A DNA stretch of 64,000 nucleotides from Actinomadura hallensis (lineage in GTDB: Bacteria > Actinomycetota > Actinomycetes > Streptosporangiales > Streptosporangiaceae): positions 4,278,001 through 4,342,000 of the forward strand of contig NZ_VFPO01000001.1 in the NCBI RefSeq assembly GCF_006716765.1. Direction: 5' to 3'. Shown here one piece after another: positions 42,308 to 51,627 of the stretch (positions are counted from its first letter, which is position 1; the number at the start of each line of letters is the position of its first letter). Below the pieces are notes generated by a model. It was given only the letters and a program-made list of their open reading frames with translations. It was not told the origin of the DNA and ran no database searches. Both the position numbers and the translations under genes were made by a program.

Positions 42308-42338
42308 TTAACCTACTAAATCGATCGAAATAGGTTAA
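42308..42338 (-). promoter_or_regulatory. Palindromic operator overlapping the GntR gene promoter
   Basis: TTAACCTA (42308-42315) and TAGGTTAA (42331-42338) are perfect inverted arms around 15 bases containing TCGATCGA. On the minus strand the outer arm gives TTAACC and the inner arm TAGGTT, 17 bases apart, which fit as -35 and -10. The start would be at the GTG itself (42303). Binding would block RNA polymerase directly. Confidence 0.7.
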
Positions 42339-42518
42339 TAGCGGGCCGGTTGCGCCACCCAGAAGATTGCGGGCACCGTCGCGACCTGCGGAGAGACGCC
42401 CGGCCGGCCGCGTTCCGCCACCCCCTCGGACCGCCGGCACCGTCCGGCCCCGCCGTCCGGGGGCCACCGCGCCGGGCAATGCTTGATCCGAAAGGACGAA
42501 AGCGGTCACGAGGAGGAC

Positions 42519-42524
42519 TAACAT
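42519..42524 (+). promoter_or_regulatory. -10 element (TAACAT), near-leaderless arrangement
   Basis: TAACAT lies 8 bases before the pepA GTG at 42533. The nearby AGGAGG is 16 bases away, too far to act as the ribosome binding site for that start. Confidence 0.45.
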
Positions 42525-42532
42525 CGTGCTAC

Positions 42533-44020
42533 GTGACGAGCATCAGCCTTGACAGCCAAGCCCTGGCCAGCATCGACGCCGACGCCATCGTGATCGGCGC
42601 CGCCCCGGCGGAGGGGGGCGCCGCACCGGCCGCCGGGGCCGAGGACCTCGACCGCGCGCTGGACGGGAGGCTCGCCGAGGCCCTGCGCGCGCTGGGCGCC
42701 ACCGGCAAGGCCGGGGAGATCACCAAGCTGCCCGCGCTCGGCGCCGTCACCGCGAAGGTCATCGTCGCCGCGGGGCTGGGCGAGGACCCCTCCGCGGAGG
42801 ACGTGCGCCGCGCCGCGGGCGCCGCGATCCGCTCCCTCGCGGGCACCGCCAGGGCCGCGGTCGCGCTGCCCCTCCCCGGCGGCTCCGCCGACGGCGTCGA
42901 GGCGGTCGCGCTGGGCGCCCTCCTCGGCGCCTACTCCTTCGACGCCTTCCGCACCGGGGACGAGCACAAGAGCCCGGTCGAGGAGATCCGCCTGGTCGCC
43001 TCCGCCGACGGCGCCGAGGCCGCCCTGGAGCGCGCGCGGATCCTCGCCGACTCGGTCCGGATCGTCCGCGACCTGGTCAACACCCCGCCGTCCCACCTGT
43101 CCCCCGAGGATCTCGCCGGCGAGGCCGAGCGGGTCGCCGGGGAGACCGGCCTGTCCATCGAGGTGCTGGACGAGAAGGCCCTCGTCGACGGCGGCTACGG
43201 CGGCATCGTCGGCGTCGGGCAGGGCTCGGCGAACCCGCCGCGGCTCGTCCGCCTCTCCTACACCCACCCCGAGGCGTCCAAGACCCTCGCCCTGGTCGGC
43301 AAGGGCATCACGTTCGACTCGGGCGGCCTGTCGCTCAAGCCCGCCGAGGCCATGGACTGGATGAAGTCCGACATGGGCGGCGCCGCGGCCGTGCTCGGCG
43401 CGCTGGCCGGGATCGCCCGGCTCGCCCCCGAGGCCAACGTGGTCGGCTACCTGGCCATCGCCGAGAACATGCCGAGCGGCACCGCCCAGCGCCCGTCCGA
43501 CGTGCTGCGCGTCTACGGCGGCAAGACCGTGGAGGTCCTCAACACCGACGCCGAGGGCCGGCTCGTCCTGGCCGACGCCCTCGTCCGCGCGGGCGAGGAC
43601 TCCCCCGACCTCATCGTGGACGTCGCCACGCTGACCGGCGCGCAGCTGGTCGCGCTCGGCACCCGGACCACCGGAGTCATGGCCAACGACGACGAGGTCC
43701 GTGAGAAGGTGGTCGCGGCGGCCGAACGCGCGGGGGAGCAGTCGTGGGGCATGCCGCTGCCCGCGGAGCTGCGCAAGGGCCTCGACTCGGCGGTCGCCGA
43801 CATCGCCAACATCAGCGGCGAGCGCTGGGGCGGGATGCTGGTCGCCGGGACCTTCCTCAAGGAGTTCGTGCCGGACGGCGTCAAGTGGGCCCACCTCGAC
43901 ATCGCCGGGCCGGCGTTCAACAAGGGCGAGCCCTACGGGTACACCCCGAAGGGCGGCACCGGCGCCGCGGCCCGGACGCTGGTCCAGATCGCCGAGGACG
44001 TCGCCGCCGGAATCCTCTAG
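42533..44020 (+). CDS. pepA: Leucyl aminopeptidase (M17)
   Basis: Cytosolic di-zinc aminopeptidase of 495 residues, usually a hexamer. The active-site signature NTDAEGRLVLADAL is intact; metal ligands also lie in KGITFDSGGLSLKP and MKSDMGGAAAV. The N-terminal ~170 residues form the less conserved macro-like domain. The GTG start is supported by the -10-like TAACAT just upstream. It precedes lpd and sucB, the same neighbourhood as in mycobacteria (Rv2213-Rv2215) and Streptomyces. Confidence 0.95.
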   Translation: MTSISLDSQALASIDADAIVIGAAPAEGGAAPAAGAEDLDRALDGRLAEALRALGATGKAGEITKLPALGAVTAKVIVAAGLGEDPSAEDVRRAAGAAIRSLAGTARAAVALPLPGGSADGVEAVALGALLGAYSFDAFRTGDEHKSPVEEIRLVASADGAEAALERARILADSVRIVRDLVNTPPSHLSPEDLAGEAERVAGETGLSIEVLDEKALVDGGYGGIVGVGQGSANPPRLVRLSYTHPEASKTLALVGKGITFDSGGLSLKPAEAMDWMKSDMGGAAAVLGALAGIARLAPEANVVGYLAIAENMPSGTAQRPSDVLRVYGGKTVEVLNTDAEGRLVLADALVRAGEDSPDLIVDVATLTGAQLVALGTRTTGVMANDDEVREKVVAAAERAGEQSWGMPLPAELRKGLDSAVADIANISGERWGGMLVAGTFLKEFVPDGVKWAHLDIAGPAFNKGEPYGYTPKGGTGAAARTLVQIAEDVAAGIL

Positions 44021-44051
44021 CCGCGGTCCCGTGCCGGAATTCTGCGGGGGG

Positions 44052-44074
44052 TCCGCCCGCTGTCAGGGGGCGGA
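44052..44074 (+). terminator. Probable terminator after pepA
   Basis: TCCGCCC (44052-44058) pairs with GGGCGGA (44068-44074), followed by an AT-rich stretch. Confidence 0.5.
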
Positions 44075-44182
44075 GAACAGAATAGATTTCTCGTGGCGGT
44101 GGGGGCCCGGAAACGGTGCGCCCCGCCCCGCGCAGGGCGCCCCGGCCCACGGGGCGCCACGACCCGGGAAAGGGAGCGACCA

Positions 44183-45577
44183 GTGGCTGACAGCGGCCCC
44201 TTCGACATCGTCGTCCTAGGTGCCGGCAGCGGCGGTTACGCGTGCGCGCTGCGCGCCGCCGAGCTCGGCAAGTCCGTCGCACTGATCGAGAGGGACGAGT
44301 CCCTCGGCGGGACGTGCCTGAACCGCGGCTGCATCCCCACCAAGGCGCTGCTGCACGCCGCCGAGGTGGCGGACCAGTCGCGCGAGGCGGCCAAGTTCGG
44401 CGTGAAGGCGACGTTCGAGGGCATCGACATCGCCGGCGTGAACGCCTACAAGGACAAGGTCGTCTCCACGACCGTCAAGGGGCTCACGGGCCTGATCAAG
44501 GCCCGGGGCATCGAGATCGTGCGGGGGACGGGGCGCCTGACCGGCCCGACCACGGTCGAGGTCGCCACCGCCGAAGGCGGGGTCCGCACGCTCGAGGGCG
44601 GGCACATCGTGCTCGGCACGGGGGCGGCGCCGAAGACGCTGCCGGGCCTCGAGATCGACGGCGAGCGGATCATCTCCAGCGACGACGCGCTGCGGCTCGA
44701 CCGGGTGCCCGGCTCGGTCGTCATCCTCGGCGGCGGCGTCATCGGCGTGGAGTTCGCCAGCGTCTGGCGCTCGTTCGGCTCCGAGGTCACCATCGTCGAG
44801 GCCCTCCCCCACCTGCTGCCCATGGAGGAGGAGTCCAGCTCGAAGCGGCTGGAGCGCGCCTTCCGCAAGCGCGGCATCAAGTTCGAGGTCGGCACCCGCT
44901 TCGAGAGCGCCAAGCCGACGCAGGGCGGCATCTCCGTCACCCTGGAGGGCGGCAAGACCATCGACGCGGAGCTGCTGCTGGTGGCCGTGGGGCGCGCCCC
45001 GGTCTCGGAGGGCATCGGCCTCGCGGAGGCCGGCGTCGAGACCGAGCGCGGGTTCGTCAAGGTGGACGAGTACTGCCGGACGAACGTCTCCACGATCTCC
45101 GCCGTGGGAGACCTGATCCCGACGCCGCAGCTCGCGCACGTCGGCTTCGCGGAGGGCATCCTCGTCGCCGAGCGGCTCGCCGGGCTGAACCCGGCGCCGA
45201 TCGACTACGACGGGGTCCCGCGCATCACCTACTCCGATCCGGAGGTGGCCTCGGTCGGCATCACCTCCGCCGCGGCCCGGGAACGCGGGTACGAGATCAA
45301 GGAGTTCACCTACGACCTGGCGGGCAACCCCAAGAGCAAGATCCTGGGGGCGCAGGGCGAGGTCAAGGTGATCGCGGCCGTGGACGGCCCCGTCCTCGGT
45401 CTCCACATGGTCGGCCCGCGGGTCGGCGAGCTCATCGCCGAGGGCCAGCTCATCTACAACTGGGAGGCCCTGCCGGGCGAGGTCGCCCAGCTGATCCATC
45501 CCCACCCCACCCAGTCCGAGGCGGTCGGCGAGGCGCACCTCGCCCTCGCCGGCAAACCACTGCACGTGCACGGCTGA
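44183..45577 (+). CDS. lpdA: Dihydrolipoyl dehydrogenase (E3)
   Basis: FAD enzyme that reoxidises dihydrolipoamide on the E2 of 2-oxoacid dehydrogenase complexes, producing NADH. The 464-residue product has the FAD motif GAGSGGYACALRAAELG, the redox disulfide GGTCLNRGCIPTK, an NAD motif GGGVIGVEFASVW, and the C-terminal catalytic His-Glu pair in HPHPTQSEA. The GTG start follows AGGGAG. sucB follows 36 bases later and is probably co-transcribed. Confidence 0.96.
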   Translation: MADSGPFDIVVLGAGSGGYACALRAAELGKSVALIERDESLGGTCLNRGCIPTKALLHAAEVADQSREAAKFGVKATFEGIDIAGVNAYKDKVVSTTVKGLTGLIKARGIEIVRGTGRLTGPTTVEVATAEGGVRTLEGGHIVLGTGAAPKTLPGLEIDGERIISSDDALRLDRVPGSVVILGGGVIGVEFASVWRSFGSEVTIVEALPHLLPMEEESSSKRLERAFRKRGIKFEVGTRFESAKPTQGGISVTLEGGKTIDAELLLVAVGRAPVSEGIGLAEAGVETERGFVKVDEYCRTNVSTISAVGDLIPTPQLAHVGFAEGILVAERLAGLNPAPIDYDGVPRITYSDPEVASVGITSAAARERGYEIKEFTYDLAGNPKSKILGAQGEVKVIAAVDGPVLGLHMVGPRVGELIAEGQLIYNWEALPGEVAQLIHPHPTQSEAVGEAHLALAGKPLHVHG

Positions 45578-45613
45578 AACGCCGCACAAGTATTCCGAAG
45601 GAGTCGCTGAGAC

Positions 45614-47098
45614 ATGCCGGTCTCCGTCACCATGCCCCAGCTCGGCGAGAGCGTCACCGAGGGCACCGTCACCCGCTGGCTCAAAAAGGAGGGCGAGCGC
45701 GTCGAGACCGACGAGCCGCTCCTCGAGGTGTCGACCGACAAGGTCGACACCGAGATCCCCTCGCCCGCCTCGGGCATCCTGACCAGCATCACCGTCGCCG
45801 AGGACGAGACCGTCGAGGTCGGCGCCGAACTGGCGGTCATCGGGGACGAGGGCGAGGCGCCGTCCGGCGGCGGGGCCCCGGCCGCCCAGGTCCAGGAGGC
45901 CCCCGCGCAGGAGGCCCCCGCGCAGGAGGCTCCGGCCCCGCAGCCCGAGCCGCGGCAGGAGGCGCCGCAGCAGGCCCCGCCGCCCGCCGCGTGGCCGCCG
46001 CCCGCCCAGGAGCAGCAGCCGCCCGCGCCCCCGACGCCGGCGCCCGCGCCGCAGGCCCAGCAGCCGCCCGCGCCGGAGCCGCAGCCGGCGGCCGCGCCGT
46101 CCGCCGAGACCCCGTCCGGCGACGCCCCCTACGTCACGCCGCTGGTCCGCAAGCTCGCCGCCGAGCACAACGTGGACCTGTCGACGGTGAAGGGCACCGG
46201 CGTCGGCGGCCGCATCCGCAAGCAGGACGTCCTGGAGGCGGCCCGCGCCGCGCAGGAGGCCGCCCGGCAGCAGCAGGCCGCGCCCGCCGCCCCGGCCGCC
46301 GCGCCCGCCGCCGCGCCCACGGGGCGGCACGCGGCGCCCGCGCCCGCGGGTGCGCCCGAGGAGCAGCTCGCGCTGCGCGGCCGGACCGAGAAGATGTCGC
46401 GCACGCGGCAGACGATCGCCCGCCGCATGGTGGAGTCGCTGCAGGTGTCCGCGCAGCTCACCACCGTCGTCGAGGTCGACGTCACCAAGATCGCGCGGCT
46501 GCGGGAGCAGGCCAAGGCCGACTTCGAGGCCCGCGAGGGCGTCAAGCTGTCGTTCCTGCCGTTCTTCGCGATGGCGACGGTCGAGGCGCTCAAGGCGCAC
46601 CCGAAGCTGAACGCCGTCATCAACGGCGAGACCAACGAGGTCACCTACCACGACGTGGAGAACCTCAGCATCGCGGTCGACGTGCCGGAGCGCGGCCTGA
46701 TGGTCCCGGTCGTGCACAACGCGGGCCAGCTCAACCTCGGCGGCCTCGCGCAGCGGATCGCCGACCTCGCCGAGCGCACCCGCGCCGGGAAGGTGAGCCC
46801 GGACGAGCTGGCGGGCGGCACGTTCACGCTGACCAACACCGGCAGCCGCGGCGCGCTGTTCGACACCCCGATCCTCAACCAGCCGCAGGTCGGCATGCTC
46901 GGCACCGGCGCCGTCGTCAAGCGCCCCGCCGTCATCGACCACCCGGAGCTGGGCGAGGTCATCGCGGTGCGCTCGATGGTCTACCTGGCGCTGACCTACG
47001 ACCACCGGCTGATCGACGGCGCGGACGCGGCCCGGTTCCTCGCCACGATCAAGCACCGCCTGGAGGAGGGCAACTTCGAGGCCGAACTCGGCCTCTGA
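45614..47098 (+). CDS. sucB: Dihydrolipoamide acyltransferase (E2) of a 2-oxoacid dehydrogenase
   Basis: Core acyltransferase of 494 residues. A single lipoyl domain has the lipoylated lysine at position 43 (STDKVDTE). A long Ala/Pro/Gln/Glu linker contains direct repeats of QEAPA. The E1/E3-binding domain ([17 protein letters not shown]) and the catalytic domain with [15 protein letters not shown] follow. Whether it serves pyruvate or 2-oxoglutarate cannot be told from sequence; mycobacterial DlaT (Rv2215) sits in the same place. lipB and lipA, which attach and build the lipoyl group, are 2-4 kb downstream. Confidence 0.94.
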   Translation: MPVSVTMPQLGESVTEGTVTRWLKKEGERVETDEPLLEVSTDKVDTEIPSPASGILTSITVAEDETVEVGAELAVIGDEGEAPSGGGAPAAQVQEAPAQEAPAQEAPAPQPEPRQEAPQQAPPPAAWPPPAQEQQPPAPPTPAPAPQAQQPPAPEPQPAAAPSAETPSGDAPYVTPLVRKLAAEHNVDLSTVKGTGVGGRIRKQDVLEAARAAQEAARQQQAAPAAPAAAPAAAPTGRHAAPAPAGAPEEQLALRGRTEKMSRTRQTIARRMVESLQVSAQLTTVVEVDVTKIARLREQAKADFEAREGVKLSFLPFFAMATVEALKAHPKLNAVINGETNEVTYHDVENLSIAVDVPERGLMVPVVHNAGQLNLGGLAQRIADLAERTRAGKVSPDELAGGTFTLTNTGSRGALFDTPILNQPQVGMLGTGAVVKRPAVIDHPELGEVIAVRSMVYLALTYDHRLIDGADAARFLATIKHRLEEGNFEAELGL

Positions 47099-47124
47099 GC
47101 CCGCCCGCCGCCGAACCGCCCGGG

Positions 47125-47152
47125 ACCCCGCCGCGCCACCGGCCGGCGGGGT
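47125..47152 (+). terminator. Terminator after sucB
   Basis: A perfect 9-bp stem (47125-47133 with 47144-47152), followed by CCCC rather than T. Confidence 0.55.
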
Positions 47153-47220
47153 CCCCGCGGTCCGGACCGGGTAAACCCGGGACCGACTGAGAATCTCAGC
47201 GACCGACGGCGCCGTCCGCC

Positions 47221-47226
47221 TAGGCT
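47221..47226 (+). promoter_or_regulatory. -10 element (TAGGCT), leaderless arrangement
   Basis: TAGGCT lies 7 bases before the ATG at 47234. Confidence 0.55.
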
Positions 47227-47233
47227 GGGATCC

Positions 47234-48121
47234 ATGAGGGTCACCGTCACGGGCTCGTCGGGCCTGATCGGCTCGGCGCTGGTGGAGTCGCTGCGCGCGG
47301 ACGGCCACGACGTCGTCCGGCTGATCCGGCGCGAGCCGTCCGCGCCGGACGAGGCGCGGTGGTCCCCGGCGGACGGCTGCGTCGAGGCGGCCGCCCTCGA
47401 CGGCGTGGACGCCGTCGTGCACCTCGCGGGCGCCGGGGTGGGCGACCGGCCGTGGACGAAGGCGTACAAGCGCAGGATCCGGGACAGCCGCATCGTGGGC
47501 ACCCGCACGATCGCGGAGGCCATCGCCGCGGCCGACCGGCGGCCCGGCGTGCTGGTGTGCGGTTCGGCGATCGGCTACTACGGCGACACCGGCGGCCGCG
47601 AGACCGACGAGGACGCCCCGCCCGGCGAGGGGTTCCTGGCCGATCTCGTGCGGGACTGGGAGGCCGCGGCAGAGCCCGCCCGGGAGGCGGGCGTCCGGGT
47701 CGTCCACCCCCGCACCGGCGTCGTCCTCACGCCCGAGGGCGGCATTCTGGGCCGCACCCTGCCGCTGTTCAAGCTCGGGCTGGGCGCCCGGCTGGGCGAC
47801 GGACGGCAGTGGACGAGCTGGATCTCCATGCCCGACCAGATCGCGGCGCTGCGGTTCCTCATCGAGCGGGAGATCGCCGGGCCGGTCAACCTCACCGCGC
47901 CGAACCCGGTCACCAACGAGACGTACACGAGGACGCTGGGCCGCGTCCTGCGCCGCCCGGCGCGGCTCGCCGTGCCCGCCTTCGTCCTGCGGGCGGCGCT
48001 GCGCGACTTCGCCGACGAGGGACCGCTGATCAGCCAGTGCGTCCTGCCGCGGCGGCTGGAGAAGGCGGGCTTCCGGTTCGCGCACGAGCACCTGGAGGAC
48101 GCCCTCGCCGCCGTCCTGTGA
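47234..48121 (+). CDS. TIGR01777-family epimerase (SDR39U type)
   Basis: Extended short-chain dehydrogenase-like protein of 295 residues. The NADP-binding motif is VTGSSGLIGSAL, and VHLAGAGVGDRPW and a GSAIGYYGDTG stretch (active Tyr with the YxxxK lysine apparently replaced) are family hallmarks. A C-terminal DUF1731-like piece ends the protein. The reaction is unknown. It matches the position of Rv2216 between dlaT and lipB in mycobacteria. Confidence 0.9.
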   Translation: MRVTVTGSSGLIGSALVESLRADGHDVVRLIRREPSAPDEARWSPADGCVEAAALDGVDAVVHLAGAGVGDRPWTKAYKRRIRDSRIVGTRTIAEAIAAADRRPGVLVCGSAIGYYGDTGGRETDEDAPPGEGFLADLVRDWEAAAEPAREAGVRVVHPRTGVVLTPEGGILGRTLPLFKLGLGARLGDGRQWTSWISMPDQIAALRFLIEREIAGPVNLTAPNPVTNETYTRTLGRVLRRPARLAVPAFVLRAALRDFADEGPLISQCVLPRRLEKAGFRFAHEHLEDALAAVL

Positions 48122-48287
48122 CCCCTTCCCGGCACCCGGCCCCCGCCCCGTGCGAACCGCGCGAACTCCGCCCTCCGCCCGTGCCGTGAACCTCGTCCCG
48201 TCAGTCCCAAGAAACGTCAAAGTCCCGCCCGGTCCCGTTCGGTAGCCATACGGTGACAATGAGAGAACTTGGCCCAGAGGAGGGTGA

Positions 48288-49025
48288 ATGAGCACCGACG
48301 GACAGCCGCACATTCTCGCGATCGGCGGGGGCACGTTCGTGCCGGACGGCAGGGAGGGTCTCCAGCCCAGCCCTCTGCTGCGCTACGCGTTCGACCTCAC
48401 CGGCCAGGACCGGCCGCGGGTGTGCTTCATCACCACCGCCGTGGGCGACGACCCCGCGTACATCGCGCGCTTCTACGCCGCGATCTCGTCGATGGACGCC
48501 GAGGTCAGCCATCTGGCCCTGTTCCCGATGCCGAACGTGGCCGACATGCGCGCGCACCTGCTCACCCAGGACCTGGTGTACGTGTCGGGCGGCAGCGTCG
48601 CGAACCTGCTGGCCCTGTGGCGGCTGCACGGCCTCGACGAGATCCTGCGCGAGGCGTGGCAGGAGGGCGTGGTGCTGTCCGGGCAGAGCGCGGGGGCGCT
48701 GTGCTGGCACGTCGGCGGCAACACCGACTGCTACGGGCCGCAGCTCCGTCCGCTCACCGACGGCCTCGGCCTCCTCCCCTTCTCCTGCGGCGTGCACTAC
48801 GACAGCGACCCCCAGCGGAGGCCGCTGCTGCAGCAGCTCGTCGGCGAGGGCACCCTGCCGGGCGGGTACGCGGCCGACGAGGGCGTGGGGCTGCACTACG
48901 TCGGCACCGACTTCGTCCAGGCCGTCTCCTACCGGCGCGAGGCGGGCGCCTACCGCGTCGAGCCGGACGGGCCCGGAACCGCGAAGGAGTACCGGCTCCA
49001 GCCTCGCCTGCTCGCCGCGCTCTGA
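48288..49025 (+). CDS. Peptidase E-like protein (S51 family)
   Basis: A 245-residue cytosolic protein of the dipeptidase E/cyanophycinase fold. The nucleophile serine is in GQSAGAL, with GGGTFVPDG at the start and [15 protein letters not shown] as typical family segments. It may cleave aspartyl dipeptides; specificity is not evident. A strong GAGGAGGGTGA ribosome binding site precedes the ATG. Confidence 0.9.
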   Translation: MSTDGQPHILAIGGGTFVPDGREGLQPSPLLRYAFDLTGQDRPRVCFITTAVGDDPAYIARFYAAISSMDAEVSHLALFPMPNVADMRAHLLTQDLVYVSGGSVANLLALWRLHGLDEILREAWQEGVVLSGQSAGALCWHVGGNTDCYGPQLRPLTDGLGLLPFSCGVHYDSDPQRRPLLQQLVGEGTLPGGYAADEGVGLHYVGTDFVQAVSYRREAGAYRVEPDGPGTAKEYRLQPRLLAAL

Positions 49026-49109
49026 GGCGGCGCACCGGAGGCCGCGGCCCCCTGAAGGGGCGGCCGTTGCGGGGGCCGCCACCACGAGGGGCAGGGGCGT
49101 GTCAGGGCT

Positions 49110-49115
49110 TAAGCT
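49110..49115 (+). promoter_or_regulatory. -10 element (TAAGCT), leaderless arrangement
   Basis: TAAGCT lies 7 bases before the GTG at 49123 and supports that lipB start. Confidence 0.5.
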
Positions 49116-49122
49116 GGCTCAC

Positions 49123-49815
49123 GTGAGCGATGTGGACGTACGCGAGCTGGTCATGGTGCACGCGGGGTTCGGCGCGGCGGCCGTCCCGTACCTGGACGGA
49201 TGGGAGCTGCAGAAGCGCACCCATGCCCTGCGGGTCGACGACGCGATCCCCGACACGGTCCTCCTCTTGGAGCACCAGCCCGTCTACACGGCGGGCAAGC
49301 GCACCGAGGCGCTCGACCGGCCGTTCGGCGACCCCGGCGCCCCGGTCGTGGACGTGGACCGCGGCGGAAAGATCACCTGGCACGGCCCGGGCCAGCTCAC
49401 CGGCTACCCGATCATCCGGCTGCCCGACCCGAAGGACGTCGTCGGCTACGTCCGGCTGCTGGAGCGGATGATGATGGACGTCTGCGCCGAACTCGGCCTG
49501 CACACCGTCACCGTGGAGGGGCAGAGCGGCCTGTGGGTGCCCGGCACCCCGAACCGCAAGATCGGCTCGATCGGGATCCGGGTGGCGCGGGGCGTCACGA
49601 TGCACGGGTTCATGCTCAACTGCGACAACGACATGTCCTGGTTCGACAGGATCATCCCGTGCGGGATCCGGGACGCGGGGTCCACCAACCTCAGCCGCGA
49701 ACTGGGCCGGGACGTGTCCGTCGCCGAGGTCGTCCCGATCGTCGAGCGGCACCTGGCCGGCGTGCTCGGCGCCGAGGCCACCGTCCACCGCACCACCGCG
49801 CAGTTCGGGGCCTGA
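49123..49815 (+). CDS. lipB: Octanoyltransferase
   Basis: Transfers octanoate from acyl carrier protein to lipoyl domains, the first step of lipoate synthesis. The 230-residue product has the catalytic cysteine in [13 protein letters not shown] and lysine in NRKIGSIG, plus [17 protein letters not shown]. The GTG at 49123 fits a leaderless start and gives the same length as mycobacterial LipB. A GTG eight codons upstream (49099), with GAGGGGCAGGGGC before it, is the alternative. Confidence 0.93.
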   Translation: MSDVDVRELVMVHAGFGAAAVPYLDGWELQKRTHALRVDDAIPDTVLLLEHQPVYTAGKRTEALDRPFGDPGAPVVDVDRGGKITWHGPGQLTGYPIIRLPDPKDVVGYVRLLERMMMDVCAELGLHTVTVEGQSGLWVPGTPNRKIGSIGIRVARGVTMHGFMLNCDNDMSWFDRIIPCGIRDAGSTNLSRELGRDVSVAEVVPIVERHLAGVLGAEATVHRTTAQFGA

Positions 49816-49875
49816 CGGCCGCCCCGGGCGAGGCCGGGCCGGGGCCGCGCCGCCCTGCGGACGCGGCTCCCGGGC

Positions 49876-50388
49876 TCAGCTCTTCTCGGGCGCCATCACC
49901 TTGTACACGGCCTGCCCCTCGGCGGCGGCCGCCTGGAAGAACTCCGCCAGACCCTCGTAGGCGGGCTTGAGCACCGCGTCGCGGGCGGCGTCGTCGAGCC
50001 TGCCCGCGTCCTGGACGCCCGCCTCGGCCATCGCCGCCGGGTCGTACCGCCCGGCCACCTTCGCGAACGGCGTCGCGGTCAGATGGTCGGCGGCCGGCTT
50101 GACCCGGTCCGGCGCCAGGTAGATCACGTCCATGCCCAGCTCGTCGGCGCCGTCCTCGGTGAGCAGCCGCCCGCCGCACACCACGTCGGCCTCGGGCTGC
50201 CGCCCGTCCCACGGGTCGCCGGTGACGAGGTAGTGCACCGCCTGCCACGCCCAGCCGAGATCGAACGATTCCGCCGCTGCGCGCCGGCGCCAGTCGGCGT
50301 CGCCGAAGATGCGGCGGGCGATGCGGCCGGGATCCGGCTCCCCCTCCAGCACCGGCGGCACCCTGAGGTACGACATTGCCAGACCCAC
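49876..50388 (-). CDS. DUF1877 family protein
   Basis: A 170-residue soluble protein of the YfbM-like DUF1877 family: SYLRVPP start, LGWAWQAVHYLVTGDPWDG, GGRLLTEDGADELGMDVIYL, and a C-terminal LAEFFQAAAAEGQAVYKVM. The function is not known to me. The GTG start follows AGGAGGACCGCA. It lies convergent to lipB and divergent from lipA. Confidence 0.88.
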   Translation of the reverse strand: MGLAMSYLRVPPVLEGEPDPGRIARRIFGDADWRRRAAAESFDLGWAWQAVHYLVTGDPWDGRQPEADVVCGGRLLTEDGADELGMDVIYLAPDRVKPAADHLTATPFAKVAGRYDPAAMAEAGVQDAGRLDDAARDAVLKPAYEGLAEFFQAAAAEGQAVYKVMAPEKS

Positions 50389-50660
50389 TGCGGTCCTCCT
50401 GCTGACGCTGTTGCGTGACGACAGGGAGTCACCCTAGAGATAACGGCTGGTGGACATGGTGGAAACACGCCAATCGGCGGGGCGAACAGGGTACCGTCAT
50501 ACGTTCGAGATCGCTCCGATACGCCTTTGAGCCCCGCGCGCCCGCGCGTGCGTGCGCGAGGCGGCGCCGCGCCCGCCCAGCCGCGCCCGCCCGAAGCGCG
50601 CCCGCCGAGCCGTGCCCGCCCGATGTGCCGGTCCGCGGATCGCGACGTACGCTGGGTGCC
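50389..50660. other. Divergent intergenic region before lipA
   Basis: The 272 bases hold the DUF1877 ribosome binding site at the left and the lipA -10-like TACGCT at the right. Between them is Arg/Ala/Pro-rich GC sequence with a run of CGCCCG-type motifs and no supported gene. Confidence 0.5.
50648..50653 (+). promoter_or_regulatory. -10 element (TACGCT), leaderless arrangement
   Basis: TACGCT lies 7 bases before the lipA GTG at 50661. Confidence 0.55.
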
Positions 50661-51590
50661 GTGACGACGGTGACACCTGAGGGACGCAAGCTCCTGCGCA
50701 TCGAGGCGCGCAACAGCCAGACCCCGATCGAGCGCAAGCCCGAGTGGATCAAGACCCGGATGAAGATGGGCCCGCAGTACCGCGAGCTCAACGGCCTGGT
50801 GAAGTCCGAGGGCCTGCACACCGTGTGCCAGGAGGCCGGCTGCCCCAACATCTACGAATGCTGGGAGGACCGGGAGGCCACGTTCCTCATCGGCGGCGAC
50901 CAGTGCACGCGCCGCTGCGACTTCTGCCAGATCCACACCGGCAGGCCCGCCGAACTCGACCGGGACGAGCCCCGCCGCGTCGCCGAGTCCGTCGCGAAGA
51001 TGGGCCTGAAGTACGCCACGGTCACCGGCGTCGCGCGCGACGACCTCGACGACGGCGGCGCCTGGCTGTACGCCGAGACCGTCCGGCAGATCCACGCCGC
51101 CAACCCCGGCTGCGGCGTCGAGCTGCTCATCCCCGACTTCAACGCGGTGCCCGAGCTGCTGGCCGAAGTGTTCTCGTCCCGGCCGGAGGTGCTGGCGCAC
51201 AACGTGGAGACCGTCCCGCGGATCTTCAAGCGGATCCGGCCCGCCTTCCGGTACGAGCGGTCCCTCGACGTGCTCACGATGGCGCGCGAGGACGGCCTCG
51301 TCACCAAGTCCAACCTGATCCTCGGCATGGGCGAGACCCGCGAGGAGGTCTCCCAGGCCCTGCGGGACCTGCACGCCGCCGGCTGCGAGCTCGTCACGAT
51401 CACCCAGTACCTGCGGCCCAGCCCCCGCCACCACCCGGTCGAGCGGTGGGTGAAGCCCGAGGAGTTCGTGGAGCTGGCCGCCGAGGCGGAAGAGATCGGC
51501 TTCGCGGGCGTCATGTCGGGCCCGCTGGTGCGCTCCAGCTACCGCGCCGGCCGCCTGTACAAGCAGGCGATCGAGGCGCGGAAGGCCTGA
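50661..51590 (+). CDS. lipA: Lipoyl synthase
   Basis: Radical SAM enzyme inserting two sulfurs into octanoyl-protein. The 309-residue product carries both cluster motifs: the auxiliary cluster [12 protein letters not shown] and the radical-[11 protein letters not shown]. The C-terminal RSSYRAG serine ligand is also present. It pairs with lipB upstream and supplies the lipoylated E2 at 45.6 kb. The sulfur-transfer and ErpA genes of the window may help maintain its auxiliary cluster (inference). Confidence 0.97.
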   Translation: MTTVTPEGRKLLRIEARNSQTPIERKPEWIKTRMKMGPQYRELNGLVKSEGLHTVCQEAGCPNIYECWEDREATFLIGGDQCTRRCDFCQIHTGRPAELDRDEPRRVAESVAKMGLKYATVTGVARDDLDDGGAWLYAETVRQIHAANPGCGVELLIPDFNAVPELLAEVFSSRPEVLAHNVETVPRIFKRIRPAFRYERSLDVLTMAREDGLVTKSNLILGMGETREEVSQALRDLHAAGCELVTITQYLRPSPRHHPVERWVKPEEFVELAAEAEEIGFAGVMSGPLVRSSYRAGRLYKQAIEARKA

Positions 51591-51614
51591 GGGCGCGGTA
51601 CCCCGAGACACGAC

Positions 51615-51620
51615 TATCCT
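51615..51620 (+). promoter_or_regulatory. -10 element (TATCCT), leaderless arrangement
   Basis: TATCCT lies 7 bases before the ATG at 51628. Confidence 0.6.
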
Positions 51621-51627
51621 TGGAACC

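Noticed and set aside
42526..42552. Eight-codon frame (GTG to TGA) behind a strong AGGAGG, overlapping the pepA start
   Set aside because: Could be a leader peptide, but the TAACAT box places the transcription start at about 42531-42533, which would leave the AGGAGG outside the mRNA.
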